DNA from: Limnoglobus roseus
GTDB lineage: Bacteria > Planctomycetota > Planctomycetia > Gemmatales > Gemmataceae
DNA: 64,000 nt
Assembly (NCBI RefSeq): GCF_008254045.1
Contig: NZ_CP042425.1
Location: 7,640,163 to 7,704,162, forward strand
Direction: 5' to 3'
Below the pieces are notes generated by a model. That model did not search any database. It had not been told where the DNA came from and saw nothing but the letters and a program-made list of their open reading frames with translations. A program made the position numbers and the translations under genes. How positions within the stretch are numbered: position 1 is the first letter of the stretch; the number at the start of each line of letters is the position of its first letter. Shown here piece by piece: positions 9,422 through 18,205 of this stretch.

Positions 9422-9495
9422 CGGGGCATGGGCCAGGTGGAGTGGCCGCTTGCGTCGGAAGCAAGAGAACGCAGGTTCGACTCCTGTTGCCCCGA
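9422..9495 (+). tRNA. tRNA-Pro (CGG)
   Basis: 74 nt. The acceptor stem CGGGGCA/TGCCCCG starts with the C1-G72 pair typical of bacterial tRNA-Pro. The anticodon arm CTTGC-GTCGGAA-GCAAG gives anticodon CGG at 9456-9458. The T-arm is GCAGG-TTCGACT-CCTGT. The D-arm is GGCC-AGGTGGAGT-GGCC. Odd points are A rather than G at position 37 and T rather than A at position 21. CCA is not encoded. The convergent amidohydrolase gene ends 8 bp downstream. Confidence 0.82.
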
Positions 9496-9503
9496 CTGCC
9501 TTT

Positions 9504-10721
9504 TCAATTCCGCCACTGTCCGCGGAACATCGTCTGCCGGTCGGCGGTCGGGAAATCTTCGCCAAAAATCAATTCGTGTGGGTCGGCCGCGTCGCGATTC
9601 GCCACTGGCAGCGCGACGAAGTCGGCGGACTTGCCCACATCCAAGCTGCCCGTCTCATCGGCCCAACCGAGAGCATCCGCCCCCGTCAGCGTAGCCATCC
9701 GCAGCAACTCATCGCACGGAACCTCCGGCCGGATCGAATGCACGAAGCGAGCCTCCGCGAGTAGGTCGAGATCGGGGTTCGATGCAAGGCTATCCGTGCC
9801 GAAGGCGACACGAACGCCGCGATCCTGGAACTCGCGAAATGGGTGCCGCGGGTGGCCGAACGCCGCGTGAGTGCGGGGGCAGTAGACGATAGTTTGTGAG
9901 TAGTCCAACGGCGTGTTAGTTGGCAGATAATTCCCATGGATGTAGAGGCGAGGTCGTCGTGCGCGAGGCCAGGACTGAACGAAGTCGTCCAGTTGAGCCG
10001 TGATTGCCGATTCGTTCCAGACACCCAGTTCGGTCAGGAACAATACGAACGGCCCACTTCGATGTGTCAACAACTCTATTTCACCGGGGCTTTCGGCGAG
10101 ATGAATCGCGTTGTTGCCGCGAGCGAGTTGAGGTAATGCCTCGGCGTGGTTGACGCTGTACGTTGCATGCGGACTGAGAGCCCAACGCCACATCGTCCCT
10201 GGGGGCTTGTGTGGTCCGTTCCACAGGTCGACACACGTAGACCAATACTCCTGCACCCGCGAACGGTAAGTCGCCGCATCGAGCCCGATCACCTCCCAGA
10301 ACAGTGTCGCCCGTACTTCCGCCGCCACGACCGCGTACCAACTCGCCCCGCCGGCGGTGATGTCGCCGAGCAGCGTCGTGCCGAACCGCAGGCACTCGGC
10401 CAACCCGACGCGGATGTCGGCCTGCACGTCGTCCGGCGACCGCGTGCGGCGGTACGCGATCACACCCCGGAGCCAGTCGGTGAAGTGTTCCGGGTCGGTC
10501 GGCGGTATCTTGCCGCGGGCACCGCTGAGGTCGAGGTGCGTGTGGCAGTTCACGAGGCCGGGGATGATCGCGACGTTGCCGAGGTCCACGTCCGGCGTGC
10601 GCGTGCCGTGGGGTTCGACGGCGGTGATGGTCGTTCCTTCCACCGTGATGGTGCCGCGGTCCAGTGGCGGGTGCGAGACGGGGAAGACCCAGCGGGCGGT
10701 GTAGGTGACGGCGTCGGCCAT
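9504..10721 (-). CDS. Metal-dependent amidohydrolase (deaminase/chlorohydrolase type)
   Basis: 405 aa, cytoplasmic. Metal-binding and catalytic motifs of the amidohydrolase superfamily are in order: HTHLDLSG after strand 1, LSPHATYS, HLAESPGEIELL, a histidine in IHGNYLP, and FGTDSLASNPDLDL carrying the catalytic Asp. C-terminal GKSADFVAL is the usual beta-sandwich closing segment. This set fits the SAH/MTA deaminase, cytosine deaminase and aminodeoxyfutalosine deaminase group. An AFD deaminase role in the futalosine menaquinone route is possible but not shown. The start codon is only 13 bp from that of the divergent cupin gene. Confidence 0.78.
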   Translation of the reverse strand: MADAVTYTARWVFPVSHPPLDRGTITVEGTTITAVEPHGTRTPDVDLGNVAIIPGLVNCHTHLDLSGARGKIPPTDPEHFTDWLRGVIAYRRTRSPDDVQADIRVGLAECLRFGTTLLGDITAGGASWYAVVAAEVRATLFWEVIGLDAATYRSRVQEYWSTCVDLWNGPHKPPGTMWRWALSPHATYSVNHAEALPQLARGNNAIHLAESPGEIELLTHRSGPFVLFLTELGVWNESAITAQLDDFVQSWPRARRPRLYIHGNYLPTNTPLDYSQTIVYCPRTHAAFGHPRHPFREFQDRGVRVAFGTDSLASNPDLDLLAEARFVHSIRPEVPCDELLRMATLTGADALGWADETGSLDVGKSADFVALPVANRDAADPHELIFGEDFPTADRQTMFRGQWRN

Positions 10722-10734
10722 AGAATATCATCCT

Positions 10735-11085
10735 ATGCCAACGCTCGCCGATCTCGTCCGCCGTGTGTCGGAAGCCCCGACCGTGCCCTGCCCGTGCGGG
10801 TCCAGCACGCGCGTCCTCACGGCCGCGGACGGCTCGCCGTGTTCGTTCCACGTCACGACGATCCGCGATTCCGTGCGGCACTACCACCGCGACACAACCG
10901 AGGTCTACTACATTCTCGAAGGCACCGGCAAGATCGAACTCGACGGCGAGTGGCAGACGATTCAGCCCGAAATGATGATCTGGATACCGGCCGGCACCCG
11001 CCACCGGTTGACCGCCGACGGCGAGGTGCGGACCATCGTATTTGGCGTGCCGGCGTTCAACCCGGACGACGAGTTCTTCGACTGA
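10735..11085 (+). CDS. Small single-domain cupin protein
   Basis: 116 aa. The ATG at 10735 is preferred to the in-frame codon at 10705, which would overlap the divergent gene. Cupin motif 1 is HYHRDTTEVYYILEGTG and motif 2 lies around PAGTRHRL, giving the usual His/Glu metal-binding set inside a beta-barrel. Single-domain cupins include sugar isomerases, dioxygenases and ligand-binding proteins, so the substrate cannot be inferred. An N-terminal CPCGSSTR segment holds two cysteines that could bind a metal. The 13-bp spacing suggests co-regulation with the amidohydrolase. Confidence 0.75.
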   Translation: MPTLADLVRRVSEAPTVPCPCGSSTRVLTAADGSPCSFHVTTIRDSVRHYHRDTTEVYYILEGTGKIELDGEWQTIQPEMMIWIPAGTRHRLTADGEVRTIVFGVPAFNPDDEFFD

Positions 11086-11091
11086 GGGCCG

Positions 11092-11565
11092 TTACTTCAC
11101 CTCCGTCACCGTCCAGAGTTGGCCCTTCGCCTTATCGTCGGCCTTCTTCTGAACCACGGCACCCTTCTCGTCGGCCTCCAGAACTAGGCTGCTGCTCTTG
11201 CTCTTGAGTTGTTTCGCCTTGCCGTCGCCGACCCAACTCCATCGCTGGTTGTCGTTGTCATCGGCCTTCTCTTCCCAAATGATGATCTTGCCCCCTTCCT
11301 CGGTCGAGTTCTCGGACACGTCCAGAACCTTGCCGCTCTTGCGGTTGACCACCTTCAACAGCTTGCCGTCTTCGACGACCTTCCACTGTTGGGCCTTGCT
11401 GTCGCCAGCCTTCACGACGACGACCGTCGGCCCCGCGTCGTCGGAATCGTCGGCCACGGCCAGCACCCGGCCGTCGGCCAGTGCGATGGTGACGTACTTG
11501 TCGTCGGCCCGTGCGGTCAGGGTCATCGCAATCAAGGTAACCGCGGCCAGGGAAATGCGGAACAT
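11092..11565 (-). CDS. Secreted ricin-type beta-trefoil lectin-like protein
   Basis: 157 aa. The ATG at 11565 has a strong AGGAGG site six bases upstream and begins a signal peptide (MFRISLAAVTLIAMTLTARA). The mature domain shows three Q-x-W signatures of the ricin B-chain trefoil (AQQWKVV, NQRWSWV, GQLWTVT), spaced ~45 residues apart as expected for the three lobes. A carbohydrate-binding role outside the cell membrane is likely from the family. No catalytic domain is attached. It is convergent with the cupin gene (6 bp apart). Confidence 0.82.
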   Translation of the reverse strand: MFRISLAAVTLIAMTLTARADDKYVTIALADGRVLAVADDSDDAGPTVVVVKAGDSKAQQWKVVEDGKLLKVVNRKSGKVLDVSENSTEEGGKIIIWEEKADDNDNQRWSWVGDGKAKQLKSKSSSLVLEADEKGAVVQKKADDKAKGQLWTVTEVK

Positions 11566-11596
11566 GAGAGCCTCCTGGTAAAGACATGGAAATGCA

Positions 11597-11623
11597 ACAG
11601 CGGCCCGCAAGACGGGCCGCTGT
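11597..11623 (-). terminator. Hairpin terminator downstream of typA
   Basis: A perfect 11-bp GC-rich stem, ACAGCGGCCCG/CGGGCCGCTGT, with a 5-nt loop (11608-11612). Read on the minus strand it lies 49 bp after the typA stop and is followed by TTGCATTTCC, a weak T-rich tract. It separates typA from the lectin gene. Confidence 0.6.
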
Positions 11624-11672
11624 CATAGTAGATGCTGCCCACGGGGGCGGCGCGAAGATTTGAGGAAGCCGC

Positions 11673-13511
11673 TTACTGCCGGCCGCGCTCGAACTTCTTC
11701 CGGTCGTTCTCCTTCAGGTACAACTTCCGCATCCGAAGGTGGTTGGGGGTGATCTCGACGAGTTCGTCGTCGTCGATGTACTCGAGGGCCATCTCCATCG
11801 AGAACCGCATCGGCGGCTTGATGGCGGCCTTGGCGTCGGTGCCGGACGCCCGCATGTTGGTCAGCGGCTTGGGGTCGGTAATGTTCACCGTCAGGTCCTT
11901 GTCGCGGCCGTGTTCGCCCACGACTTGCCCCTCGTACACTTCCTCGCCCGGTGCCACGAACAGCGTCCCCGACAGCCCGTCCACCGAGTAGGCGGTCACC
12001 TTCGCCGTGTTCTTCGAGATGTACACGCCGTTCGCGCGGCCGGGCATGCCGGCCCGGGCCTGACGGTACTCGTGGAAGTTATGGTGCATGATCGCCGTGC
12101 CCTGCGTGGCGGTCAGCATCCGCGTCCGCAGACCGATCAGGCCGCGGGCCGGGATGTGGAACTCCATGTGGGTGCTGTTCCCCAGCCCGCCCTCCATCTT
12201 GATGCACTCGCCCTGCCGCTCCAGCACGAGCCGCATCACCGACGACGAGTGCTCGTTTGGGGCTTCCACAACGAGATACTCGATCGGTTCCAGCGTCTTG
12301 CCATCGACTTCCTTCATGATGACCTTCGGCTTGCCGACGGCGATTTCGCCGCCCTCGCGGCGGATGTTTTCGAGCAACACGCCGAGGTGGAGCAACCCGC
12401 GACCGCTGACGATGAACTCGCTCTCGCGCTCGCCTTGCTTCACGCGGAGGGCAACGTTGTGCTGGAGTTCCGAGTCGAGGCGGGCCCGCAGTTCACGGCT
12501 GGTCATCGGCTTGCCGTCCAGGCTGGCGAACGGTGAGTCGTTCACCTTGAACAGCATGTCCAGCGTCGGCTCGTCGATCGACAGCGGCGGCAGCCCCATC
12601 GGCTTGTCGAAGTCGCAAATCGTGTCGCCGATGTCCGCGTCGTCGATGCCGACCACGGCGCACACGTCGCCGGCCGACACCATCTCGATTTCCTTCTTCG
12701 CCAGCCGCTCGAATTCCAGCACCTGCACGACCGTGTCGTTGAACGTGGTGCCGTCCTTCTGCTTCACGACGGTCACTTTTTGATTCTTGCGAATCTTCCC
12801 GGCCGTCACCCGGCCGACGACGATCTTGCCGAGGAACTCGGAGTAGCTGATGGCCGCGACCTGCATTTGCAGCGGGGCCTCGGTGTCCACGTCCGGGCCG
12901 GGAATCTTTTCCAAGATGGCGTCGAACAGCGGCTTCAAGTCCTTCGGCGGGACGGCCATGTCCGTGGTCGCGATGCCGGCCCGACCGCTGGCGTAGATCA
13001 CCGGGAAGTCGGCCGTGTCGTCGTCCGCCCCGAGCTCGATGAAAAGCTCGAACATCAGGTTGTGAATGTCCTGGATGCGGGCGTCCGGGCGGTCGATCTT
13101 GTTGATAATCACGATCGGCTTCAGCCCGCAGGCGAACGCCTTCTTCAGCACGAACCGCGTTTGCGGCAGCGGCCCTTCCGAGGCGTCGACCAGGACGAAC
13201 GCCCCGTCGGCCATCTTGAGGATGCGCTCGACTTCGCCGCCGAAGTCGGCGTGGCCCGGCGTGTCGATGAGGTTCACCTTCACGTCGCCGATGCGGATGC
13301 CGCAGTTCTTCGCGAGGATCGTGATGCCCCGCTCGCGTTCCTGGTCGTTCGAGTCCATGATGAGGCCGTGCTGGCCGCCGACGAGTTTGTCGAGTTCCTC
13401 GCTCCGGAACTGACCGGACTGCCGGAGCATCTGGTCGACGAGGGTGGTTTTGCCGTGGTCAACGTGGGCAATCACCGCGACGTTGCGGATGTCGGTACGC
13501 TTGGCCTTCAT
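11673..13511 (-). CDS. typA: Ribosome-associated GTPase TypA/BipA
   Basis: 612 aa, the usual family length. The EF-G-like GTPase domain has G1 AHVDHGKTT, the switch-I segment RERGITI, G3 DTPGHADFGG and G4 NKIDRPDAR. Domain II (~residues 205-295) and the EF-G-type C-terminal domains follow, with the BipA-type region LVVEAPNEHSS. TypA is a translational GTPase that binds the ribosome and helps 50S assembly under stress or cold. It is a single gene here, reading away from sixA, with a hairpin terminator downstream. Confidence 0.95.
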   Translation of the reverse strand: MKAKRTDIRNVAVIAHVDHGKTTLVDQMLRQSGQFRSEELDKLVGGQHGLIMDSNDQERERGITILAKNCGIRIGDVKVNLIDTPGHADFGGEVERILKMADGAFVLVDASEGPLPQTRFVLKKAFACGLKPIVIINKIDRPDARIQDIHNLMFELFIELGADDDTADFPVIYASGRAGIATTDMAVPPKDLKPLFDAILEKIPGPDVDTEAPLQMQVAAISYSEFLGKIVVGRVTAGKIRKNQKVTVVKQKDGTTFNDTVVQVLEFERLAKKEIEMVSAGDVCAVVGIDDADIGDTICDFDKPMGLPPLSIDEPTLDMLFKVNDSPFASLDGKPMTSRELRARLDSELQHNVALRVKQGERESEFIVSGRGLLHLGVLLENIRREGGEIAVGKPKVIMKEVDGKTLEPIEYLVVEAPNEHSSSVMRLVLERQGECIKMEGGLGNSTHMEFHIPARGLIGLRTRMLTATQGTAIMHHNFHEYRQARAGMPGRANGVYISKNTAKVTAYSVDGLSGTLFVAPGEEVYEGQVVGEHGRDKDLTVNITDPKPLTNMRASGTDAKAAIKPPMRFSMEMALEYIDDDELVEITPNHLRMRKLYLKENDRKKFERGRQ

Positions 13512-13661
13512 GGTGCTGGACGCCTAACGGAAGTAAACCGGCCGCGACGTACAGGGCCGCGGCCGTGGGTGGTCATTCGGGGGAGACAGGTTTAATGTAG
13601 AAGTTTCCCGCGCGATTCGGAAGGGCGGGATGGTGTGGAAATTGTGAAGACGAGGGCCGAA

Positions 13662-14153
13662 ATGCGACTCCTTCTGGTGCGGCACGCGGAAGCGGTACCC
13701 CTGGCCGGCGACGGAATCTCCTCCGACTTTCACCGGCCACTGACCGATTTCGGGAAGGCTCAGGCGGCGGCCCTGGGCGAAGCGTTAAGGGCCCGGAACG
13801 TCGCCCCGGCGATGATCGTCACGAGCCCGTTGGTGCGGGCCATCCAGACGGCGGAGACGCTGGTGAAGGCCCTGACGCCGGGCAAAGAGTTCCTCGTCAC
13901 GGAACGGCTGGCGAGCGGTGAGTTGAAGCCGCGGAAGTTGTCGAAGTTGGTCGACGAGATCGACGGTACGCCGTTGTTAATCGGCCACATGCCGGACATG
14001 GGCCGGTACGCCGGTTGGCTGATCGGTGCGGGCGACGACGGCGTGGACTTCGACAAGGCCGCGGTGGCGTGCATAAACTGCCGGCACGAGGTCGCGAAAG
14101 GTGCGGGCGTACTGGAATGGCTGATCCCGCCGGCGTGGTTTCTACCAACGTAA
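13662..14153 (+). CDS. sixA: Histidine phosphatase, SixA type
   Basis: 163 aa. The start is the ATG at 13662 (MRLLLVRHAEA); the upstream extension to 13635 adds nothing conserved. RHAEA carries the phospho-accepting His8, VTSPLVRAIQTAE supplies the second arginine, and IGHMPDMGRYAGWLIG the second catalytic His. Small size and lack of insertions fit SixA, which removes phosphate from histidine-phosphotransfer proteins of phosphorelays. No kinase gene is adjacent to this copy. Downstream lies a 74-bp palindrome shared with the convergent gene. Confidence 0.8.
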   Translation: MRLLLVRHAEAVPLAGDGISSDFHRPLTDFGKAQAAALGEALRARNVAPAMIVTSPLVRAIQTAETLVKALTPGKEFLVTERLASGELKPRKLSKLVDEIDGTPLLIGHMPDMGRYAGWLIGAGDDGVDFDKAAVACINCRHEVAKGAGVLEWLIPPAWFLPT

Positions 14154-14154
14154 T

Positions 14155-14228
14155 GGCGCGCGGCCCGGCGTAAGCGGGCCGCGTCTTGATATGCAAAGAC
14201 ACGGCCCGCTTACGCCGGGCCGCGCGCC
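14155..14228. repeat. Dispersed palindrome, copy A
   Basis: Perfect 27-bp arms (14155-14181 and 14202-14228); after one mismatch the stem continues with GTCTT/AAGAC. Each arm contains a smaller hairpin GGCCCG-GCGTAAG-CGGGCC. It fills the gap between the convergent genes sixA and 14233-15129. Related copies are at 18992, 39685 and 44181. It may act as a bidirectional terminator or be a REP-like mobile repeat. Confidence 0.9.
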
Positions 14229-14232
14229 AAGA

Positions 14233-15129
14233 TTATTTCTGCTTCGACGCCCACACCTTCCACCCCACTTCGAGGTTGTCCCACTTCCAGCCGGCCGCCT
14301 CCAGAGCGGAGTCGATCGTCGGCATCGCCACCGTCTCGGTCGGCTTGAACCCCGCGACAAACGCGAAGAACTTGTCCCCTTCCGTGCCGTAGAGCATGTA
14401 CTCGACGAGGCTAGCCGCCGCGAGGTCGCTGTCCTTCGTCTTCACGCCGCCCCACACGTCCGCGATGCGGACCGGCGCGGCCTTCTTCCCGGTGAGGAGG
14501 GCCTTCGACTTCGAGCGGTAGTCGCTGAGGGCCGCTCCGCCAACGCTCCGGGCGACCATGACCTTGCCGAAGCCGATCTGCGCCCACTCCGGCAGCGGGC
14601 CGGTCGTCGTGTTCGTGCCGGCCTTTTTGTTCAACAGCGTTGCCGCGACGATGGCGGACACCGTCGCCTGCACGTCCGCGTCCTTCGGCTTCCCGTCCAG
14701 GTCCACGAACACGCTCGCCGTCGGCGTCTCGCCGCGGGTGTTGATCGAGAACCAGTCCTTACCGTCGGGCCGCTGCTGCGTGGCAACCCGGATGTACGAC
14801 GTGTACTCCCGCGAATCGGCGAGGACCACGACCGTCAGTTTGCCGGGCCAGAGTTCTTCCTTCTCGTCGAGCTTCAGGGCGGCCCGGCTGAACGTGAAGA
14901 CTTTCTGGGCCGCCTCCGCCAGCGGCTTCGTCTTCGCCTCCGGCAGCGACGAGATCACCAGCAGGTTCGCGGTTTCCACAGTGGCGACCTTCTTCAACCC
15001 GGCCTTCGATAAGTTCGCCGTGGCCGCGGCCTTCTGGGATTCCACTTTCTTGTCCCCGTCGGCGGCCCAAACCGGCAGGACCGTGAGCACGAACGTCAAG
15101 CCGAGGAGGAGTGAGGGTCGGGTGCGCAT
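14233..15129 (-). CDS. Exported protein, possible inactive gluzincin-like peptidase
   Basis: 298 aa with a signal peptide (MRTRPSLLLGLTFVLTVLPV, cleavage near WAA). The middle part has the layout of peptidase-MA-type proteins: a strand-rich segment (LTVVVLADSREYTSYI), then a helix where HExxH is normally found, then LPEWAQIGFG, resembling the 'LPxWLxEGxA' turn. In this protein the first helix reads VSAIVAATLL and the later Glu is Ile, so no zinc-binding set is visible. It may be a non-enzymatic relative. No family can be named with certainty, and neighbours do not help. Confidence 0.6.
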   Translation of the reverse strand: MRTRPSLLLGLTFVLTVLPVWAADGDKKVESQKAAATANLSKAGLKKVATVETANLLVISSLPEAKTKPLAEAAQKVFTFSRAALKLDEKEELWPGKLTVVVLADSREYTSYIRVATQQRPDGKDWFSINTRGETPTASVFVDLDGKPKDADVQATVSAIVAATLLNKKAGTNTTTGPLPEWAQIGFGKVMVARSVGGAALSDYRSKSKALLTGKKAAPVRIADVWGGVKTKDSDLAAASLVEYMLYGTEGDKFFAFVAGFKPTETVAMPTIDSALEAAGWKWDNLEVGWKVWASKQK

Positions 15130-15251
15130 CGACAGTTTCCTTGGCGGCGGGGAAAAGTGGCGGGGAAACAGGTGGTCCCCTTCATGTTACTCAGAATACT
15201 CTAGACCAGAGCCGGCCGACGCACAGACCGGCGACTCGCGAGCAGGAATCC

Positions 15252-17417
15252 ATGCCCTCACCCGGCCCCGAAGCGTTGCCGTCTCGAAACCCGTCGCCGG
15301 ACGAAATCGTGCGTTGGATCGCCGCCGCCCCGACCCGCCGCGTACAAGCGGGCCGGCTCACCACGGCCGCGAAGGCCTTCCACACGTCCCGCGAAGTGCT
15401 GGCCGTCTTCAACCGCCTCGCCGCTGGGAAGGGCGGCCACCGCCTCGCCCTCCAGTTCGCCGCCCGCATGCCGACGCCAATGCCGACGGGGTTAATCCTG
15501 CTCTCCGCCCCGCTCCTGCAAGCCCGCGACGTTAGCCCCCACCTGCGGGTGAACGTGGCCGGGCGACTCGTGTCGGCAATGCCGGACCGCCCAGAGTCGA
15601 TCGGGCCGATCGTTCGTGCATTAACGGCCGGGCTGGGCAAGGTCCGCACGCTGGAACGGCTGGTGCAGTTGCAGTCCCGCGTGGCGAAGTCGGAAACGCT
15701 CGACAAACTCGTGGCCGACGCCGAGGCGAAGACTCAACTCAAGTGCCCGAAGTGCCTCGCCCGCCTGACGCGGCCCGAGCTGATCAAGCACCTGTGGGCG
15801 AAGCACCGGCTCGTCTACGAGGGCGGCGGTGCCCGCGAACCGGGGCCACTCGTCGAGCGGGCCGTCGAGCAGTTCACCGCATCGCGGGAGCCGGAGGAAA
15901 TCGACCGCGTCTACGCGATTACCGAGCAACTGTACGCCGACGCCGAGCCGCGGCAGATTCACCAGGCGATCCTCTCCCGCATGGGCCGGCAACACGCCGA
16001 CGCGGACCTGCTGTGCAAGGCCGCCGGCGAAGCCGGACTAGGGCTGTGCCCGTCGTGCTACTCGACGCTGCCGCCGTCGATCCCGCCGACGCCGTTGCCA
16101 CTCGCCCTGGCCGACGGCCGACTGGTGGGCGAAGGCTACCGCGTGGAAGCCGTCGGCCGCAAACTGGAGATCACCTACCCGGACAACTCCCTCGAACGCC
16201 TCGCCGACCCGAACGCCCGGTCCGGGTCTCGCGAGTTCGCCGCCCGCGTCGGGTCCGGCATCGCGGCGGCCGCACTCCTGACGGCGGCGTTCTACCGCGG
16301 CGGCATGAAGCCGATCTTGCCGACGCTGTTCCTCTCGTTCCTCAGCGTGACGGCGTACACCGCCCTGCTCTACCGCGAACGCCGCGTGACCAAGCCGGAA
16401 ACGCGGGCCGTCGATGCCGCCTGGCGGGAGGTCGCGCCGAACGTCGGTCGGTCCGCGTTCGCCGTCCGCTACCTCACGCGGCTCTGCCGCGCCAGCCTCG
16501 GCCGCGGGACCACGGACGACCGTTCGAAGGTGCTGTGGGAACTCGTCGAACACGCGGCCGTGTTGGCCGAGAAGGGGCCGGCTCAGACGCAACTGCTCGC
16601 CGCCGCCCGGCTGTTGCAGGCACACGACTCGGCCCGCATCGGCAAGGAGTGGGTGAATCAGTTGCTCTCGCTGTGGGAGCCGTTCCTCCGCGGCGAGGTC
16701 ACGCCGGTCTACGCGGAGGCGGCGGCCGATGTGCTGCTGAACTCCGACCAACTCTCGGACCGCGACGCCGCCCGCCTCCGGGTGCAGCTGCCCGCCATCG
16801 CGTTCGACGCCGGTCTGACGCCCGCCGGACTAGACGCGCTGGCCGAGGCCTGCCCGAACTTCCGCCGCCTGCTGGCCGGCACGATCGAATGGTTCGACCT
16901 GCTCTTCGAACTCTGGAAGTCGCGAACCTCGAAGCCGTGGGAATCGACCGTCGGCCCGGCTCAGAGCGTGATCGACATCACCAAGAAGGGCAGCGGCGGC
17001 ACACTCCGCTCCCTGCTCGCGTACCCGGACACGCTGCTCGTCGCCGAGTTCGACCCGCCGTTCGACAAGGAGTTCGGCGAAGTTCTCGTCGGCCGCCGTG
17101 GCGTCACGATCGGTGACTTCACCGTGTCCGACACCGACGTGGAGGTCACGACCGAGACGACGCGGAAGGGCACGAATGTGCTTGTCTTCGGCCCGCACCG
17201 GATCGCCACAGAGCGGAAGATTCCGGAGAAGATCTTGCGCGTACTCCGCGGCTGGCTGCGGTTCCGGGCCGAGCGGCTGATCCCCGCCGCCGGCCGGTCA
17301 GCCGGCGGCCCCGTACCGGACCGCGTGAAAGAAATGCTGTCCCCCCTCGTCATCGACTGCCCGATGTGCCGAACGCGGTCGGTGGTGCGGGTCGGCGAAG
17401 TGGGAACACCTGCATGA
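15252..17417 (+). CDS. Zinc-finger membrane protein of unknown function
   Basis: 721 aa. The ATG at 15252 is taken because the longer frame from 15111 runs into the divergent gene's leader. Residues ~164-184 form a C2H2-like finger (CPKCLARLTRPELIKHLWAKH, 21 aa, written here in two parts as CPKC and HLWAKH). A second CPSC is near 266 and a C-terminal CPMC near 704. Two hydrophobic helices lie at about 335-375 (IAAAALLTAAFY and LFLSFLSVTAYTALL). The rest is helical and Arg/Ala-rich. Cytoplasmic zinc ribbons plus a hairpin membrane anchor suggest a scaffold or regulator. It overlaps the next gene by 4 nt (ATGA). Confidence 0.65.
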   Translation: MPSPGPEALPSRNPSPDEIVRWIAAAPTRRVQAGRLTTAAKAFHTSREVLAVFNRLAAGKGGHRLALQFAARMPTPMPTGLILLSAPLLQARDVSPHLRVNVAGRLVSAMPDRPESIGPIVRALTAGLGKVRTLERLVQLQSRVAKSETLDKLVADAEAKTQLKCPKCLARLTRPELIKHLWAKHRLVYEGGGAREPGPLVERAVEQFTASREPEEIDRVYAITEQLYADAEPRQIHQAILSRMGRQHADADLLCKAAGEAGLGLCPSCYSTLPPSIPPTPLPLALADGRLVGEGYRVEAVGRKLEITYPDNSLERLADPNARSGSREFAARVGSGIAAAALLTAAFYRGGMKPILPTLFLSFLSVTAYTALLYRERRVTKPETRAVDAAWREVAPNVGRSAFAVRYLTRLCRASLGRGTTDDRSKVLWELVEHAAVLAEKGPAQTQLLAAARLLQAHDSARIGKEWVNQLLSLWEPFLRGEVTPVYAEAAADVLLNSDQLSDRDAARLRVQLPAIAFDAGLTPAGLDALAEACPNFRRLLAGTIEWFDLLFELWKSRTSKPWESTVGPAQSVIDITKKGSGGTLRSLLAYPDTLLVAEFDPPFDKEFGEVLVGRRGVTIGDFTVSDTDVEVTTETTRKGTNVLVFGPHRIATERKIPEKILRVLRGWLRFRAERLIPAAGRSAGGPVPDRVKEMLSPLVIDCPMCRTRSVVRVGEVGTPA

Positions 17418-18082
17418 TGACCCGCATCTGGCTCGTGCGACACGCGGAGTCCGCGGACCCGACTGTCTTCCACGGTGCAGAGTCCGATATCGAGCTGAGC
17501 AAGCTGGGCGAACAACAAGCCCTCGCGGCGGCGGCGTGGTTCCGGGAACTTCGCCCGACGCGGGTGATCTCATCGGCCCAACGGCGGGCCGTCGCGACCG
17601 CGAAGCCGATCGCCGAAACGGCCGGTGTTCCCCATCTCTTCGAACCCGACTTCCACGAGCGCCGCATCGGCAAACTGTGCGGCGTGAAGTTCTCGCTCAC
17701 CGACGGACCGTGGGCGTCCACGCTCGCCGCGTGGACGGCCGGGCACTCCGCATTCACGACAGAGGGGGCCGAGTCGTTCGACGACCTCCGCGCCCGGCTT
17801 CTACCGGCCTGGGAACGGGTGACGGGACAGCACCGCGGCGAGCGAATTGTCCTGGTCGCGCACGGCGTCGTCTGCAAGGTGTTGTTGCTGTCGTTGCTCG
17901 ACGGTTGGGGGCCGGTGCGGTGGAACGAGTTGGGGCGGGTCGAGAACCTTGCAACGTCTGAGCTAATTCGGCACAGCGACGGCCCGTGGCAAGCCGAGCA
18001 GTTGTTGGTCGTTCCGCCGGCCGTTCGCGCCCTTCACCAGCCTGCCGGATCGCCGTCGGCCGCGCCAAAATCGGAGGGCTAG
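17414..18082 (+). CDS. Histidine phosphatase superfamily protein
   Basis: 222 aa starting MMTRIWLVRHAES, with the ATG overlapping the previous stop (ATGA), so translation is probably coupled. RHAES holds the phospho-accepting His10. ISSAQRRAVATAKPIAE carries the second Arg, the Glu lies in FHERRIGKLCG, and LVAHGVVCK has the second catalytic His. The layout fits broad-specificity phosphatases of the PhoE/GpmB/CobC group rather than SixA. The substrate is unknown. An orphan histidine kinase gene follows 123 bp downstream on the same strand. Confidence 0.82.
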   Translation: MMTRIWLVRHAESADPTVFHGAESDIELSKLGEQQALAAAAWFRELRPTRVISSAQRRAVATAKPIAETAGVPHLFEPDFHERRIGKLCGVKFSLTDGPWASTLAAWTAGHSAFTTEGAESFDDLRARLLPAWERVTGQHRGERIVLVAHGVVCKVLLLSLLDGWGPVRWNELGRVENLATSELIRHSDGPWQAEQLLVVPPAVRALHQPAGSPSAAPKSEG

Positions 18083-18205
18083 TTTCGGCACGGCCGGCCA
18101 TACCATACAGACCGGCTGACATTTCATGAAACAGATGAAGAGGTTCCGGCCGCACAACCGATACCGTTTACCAGCGAGCTACTAACGGACATCGGGGGAC
18201 GCTTC

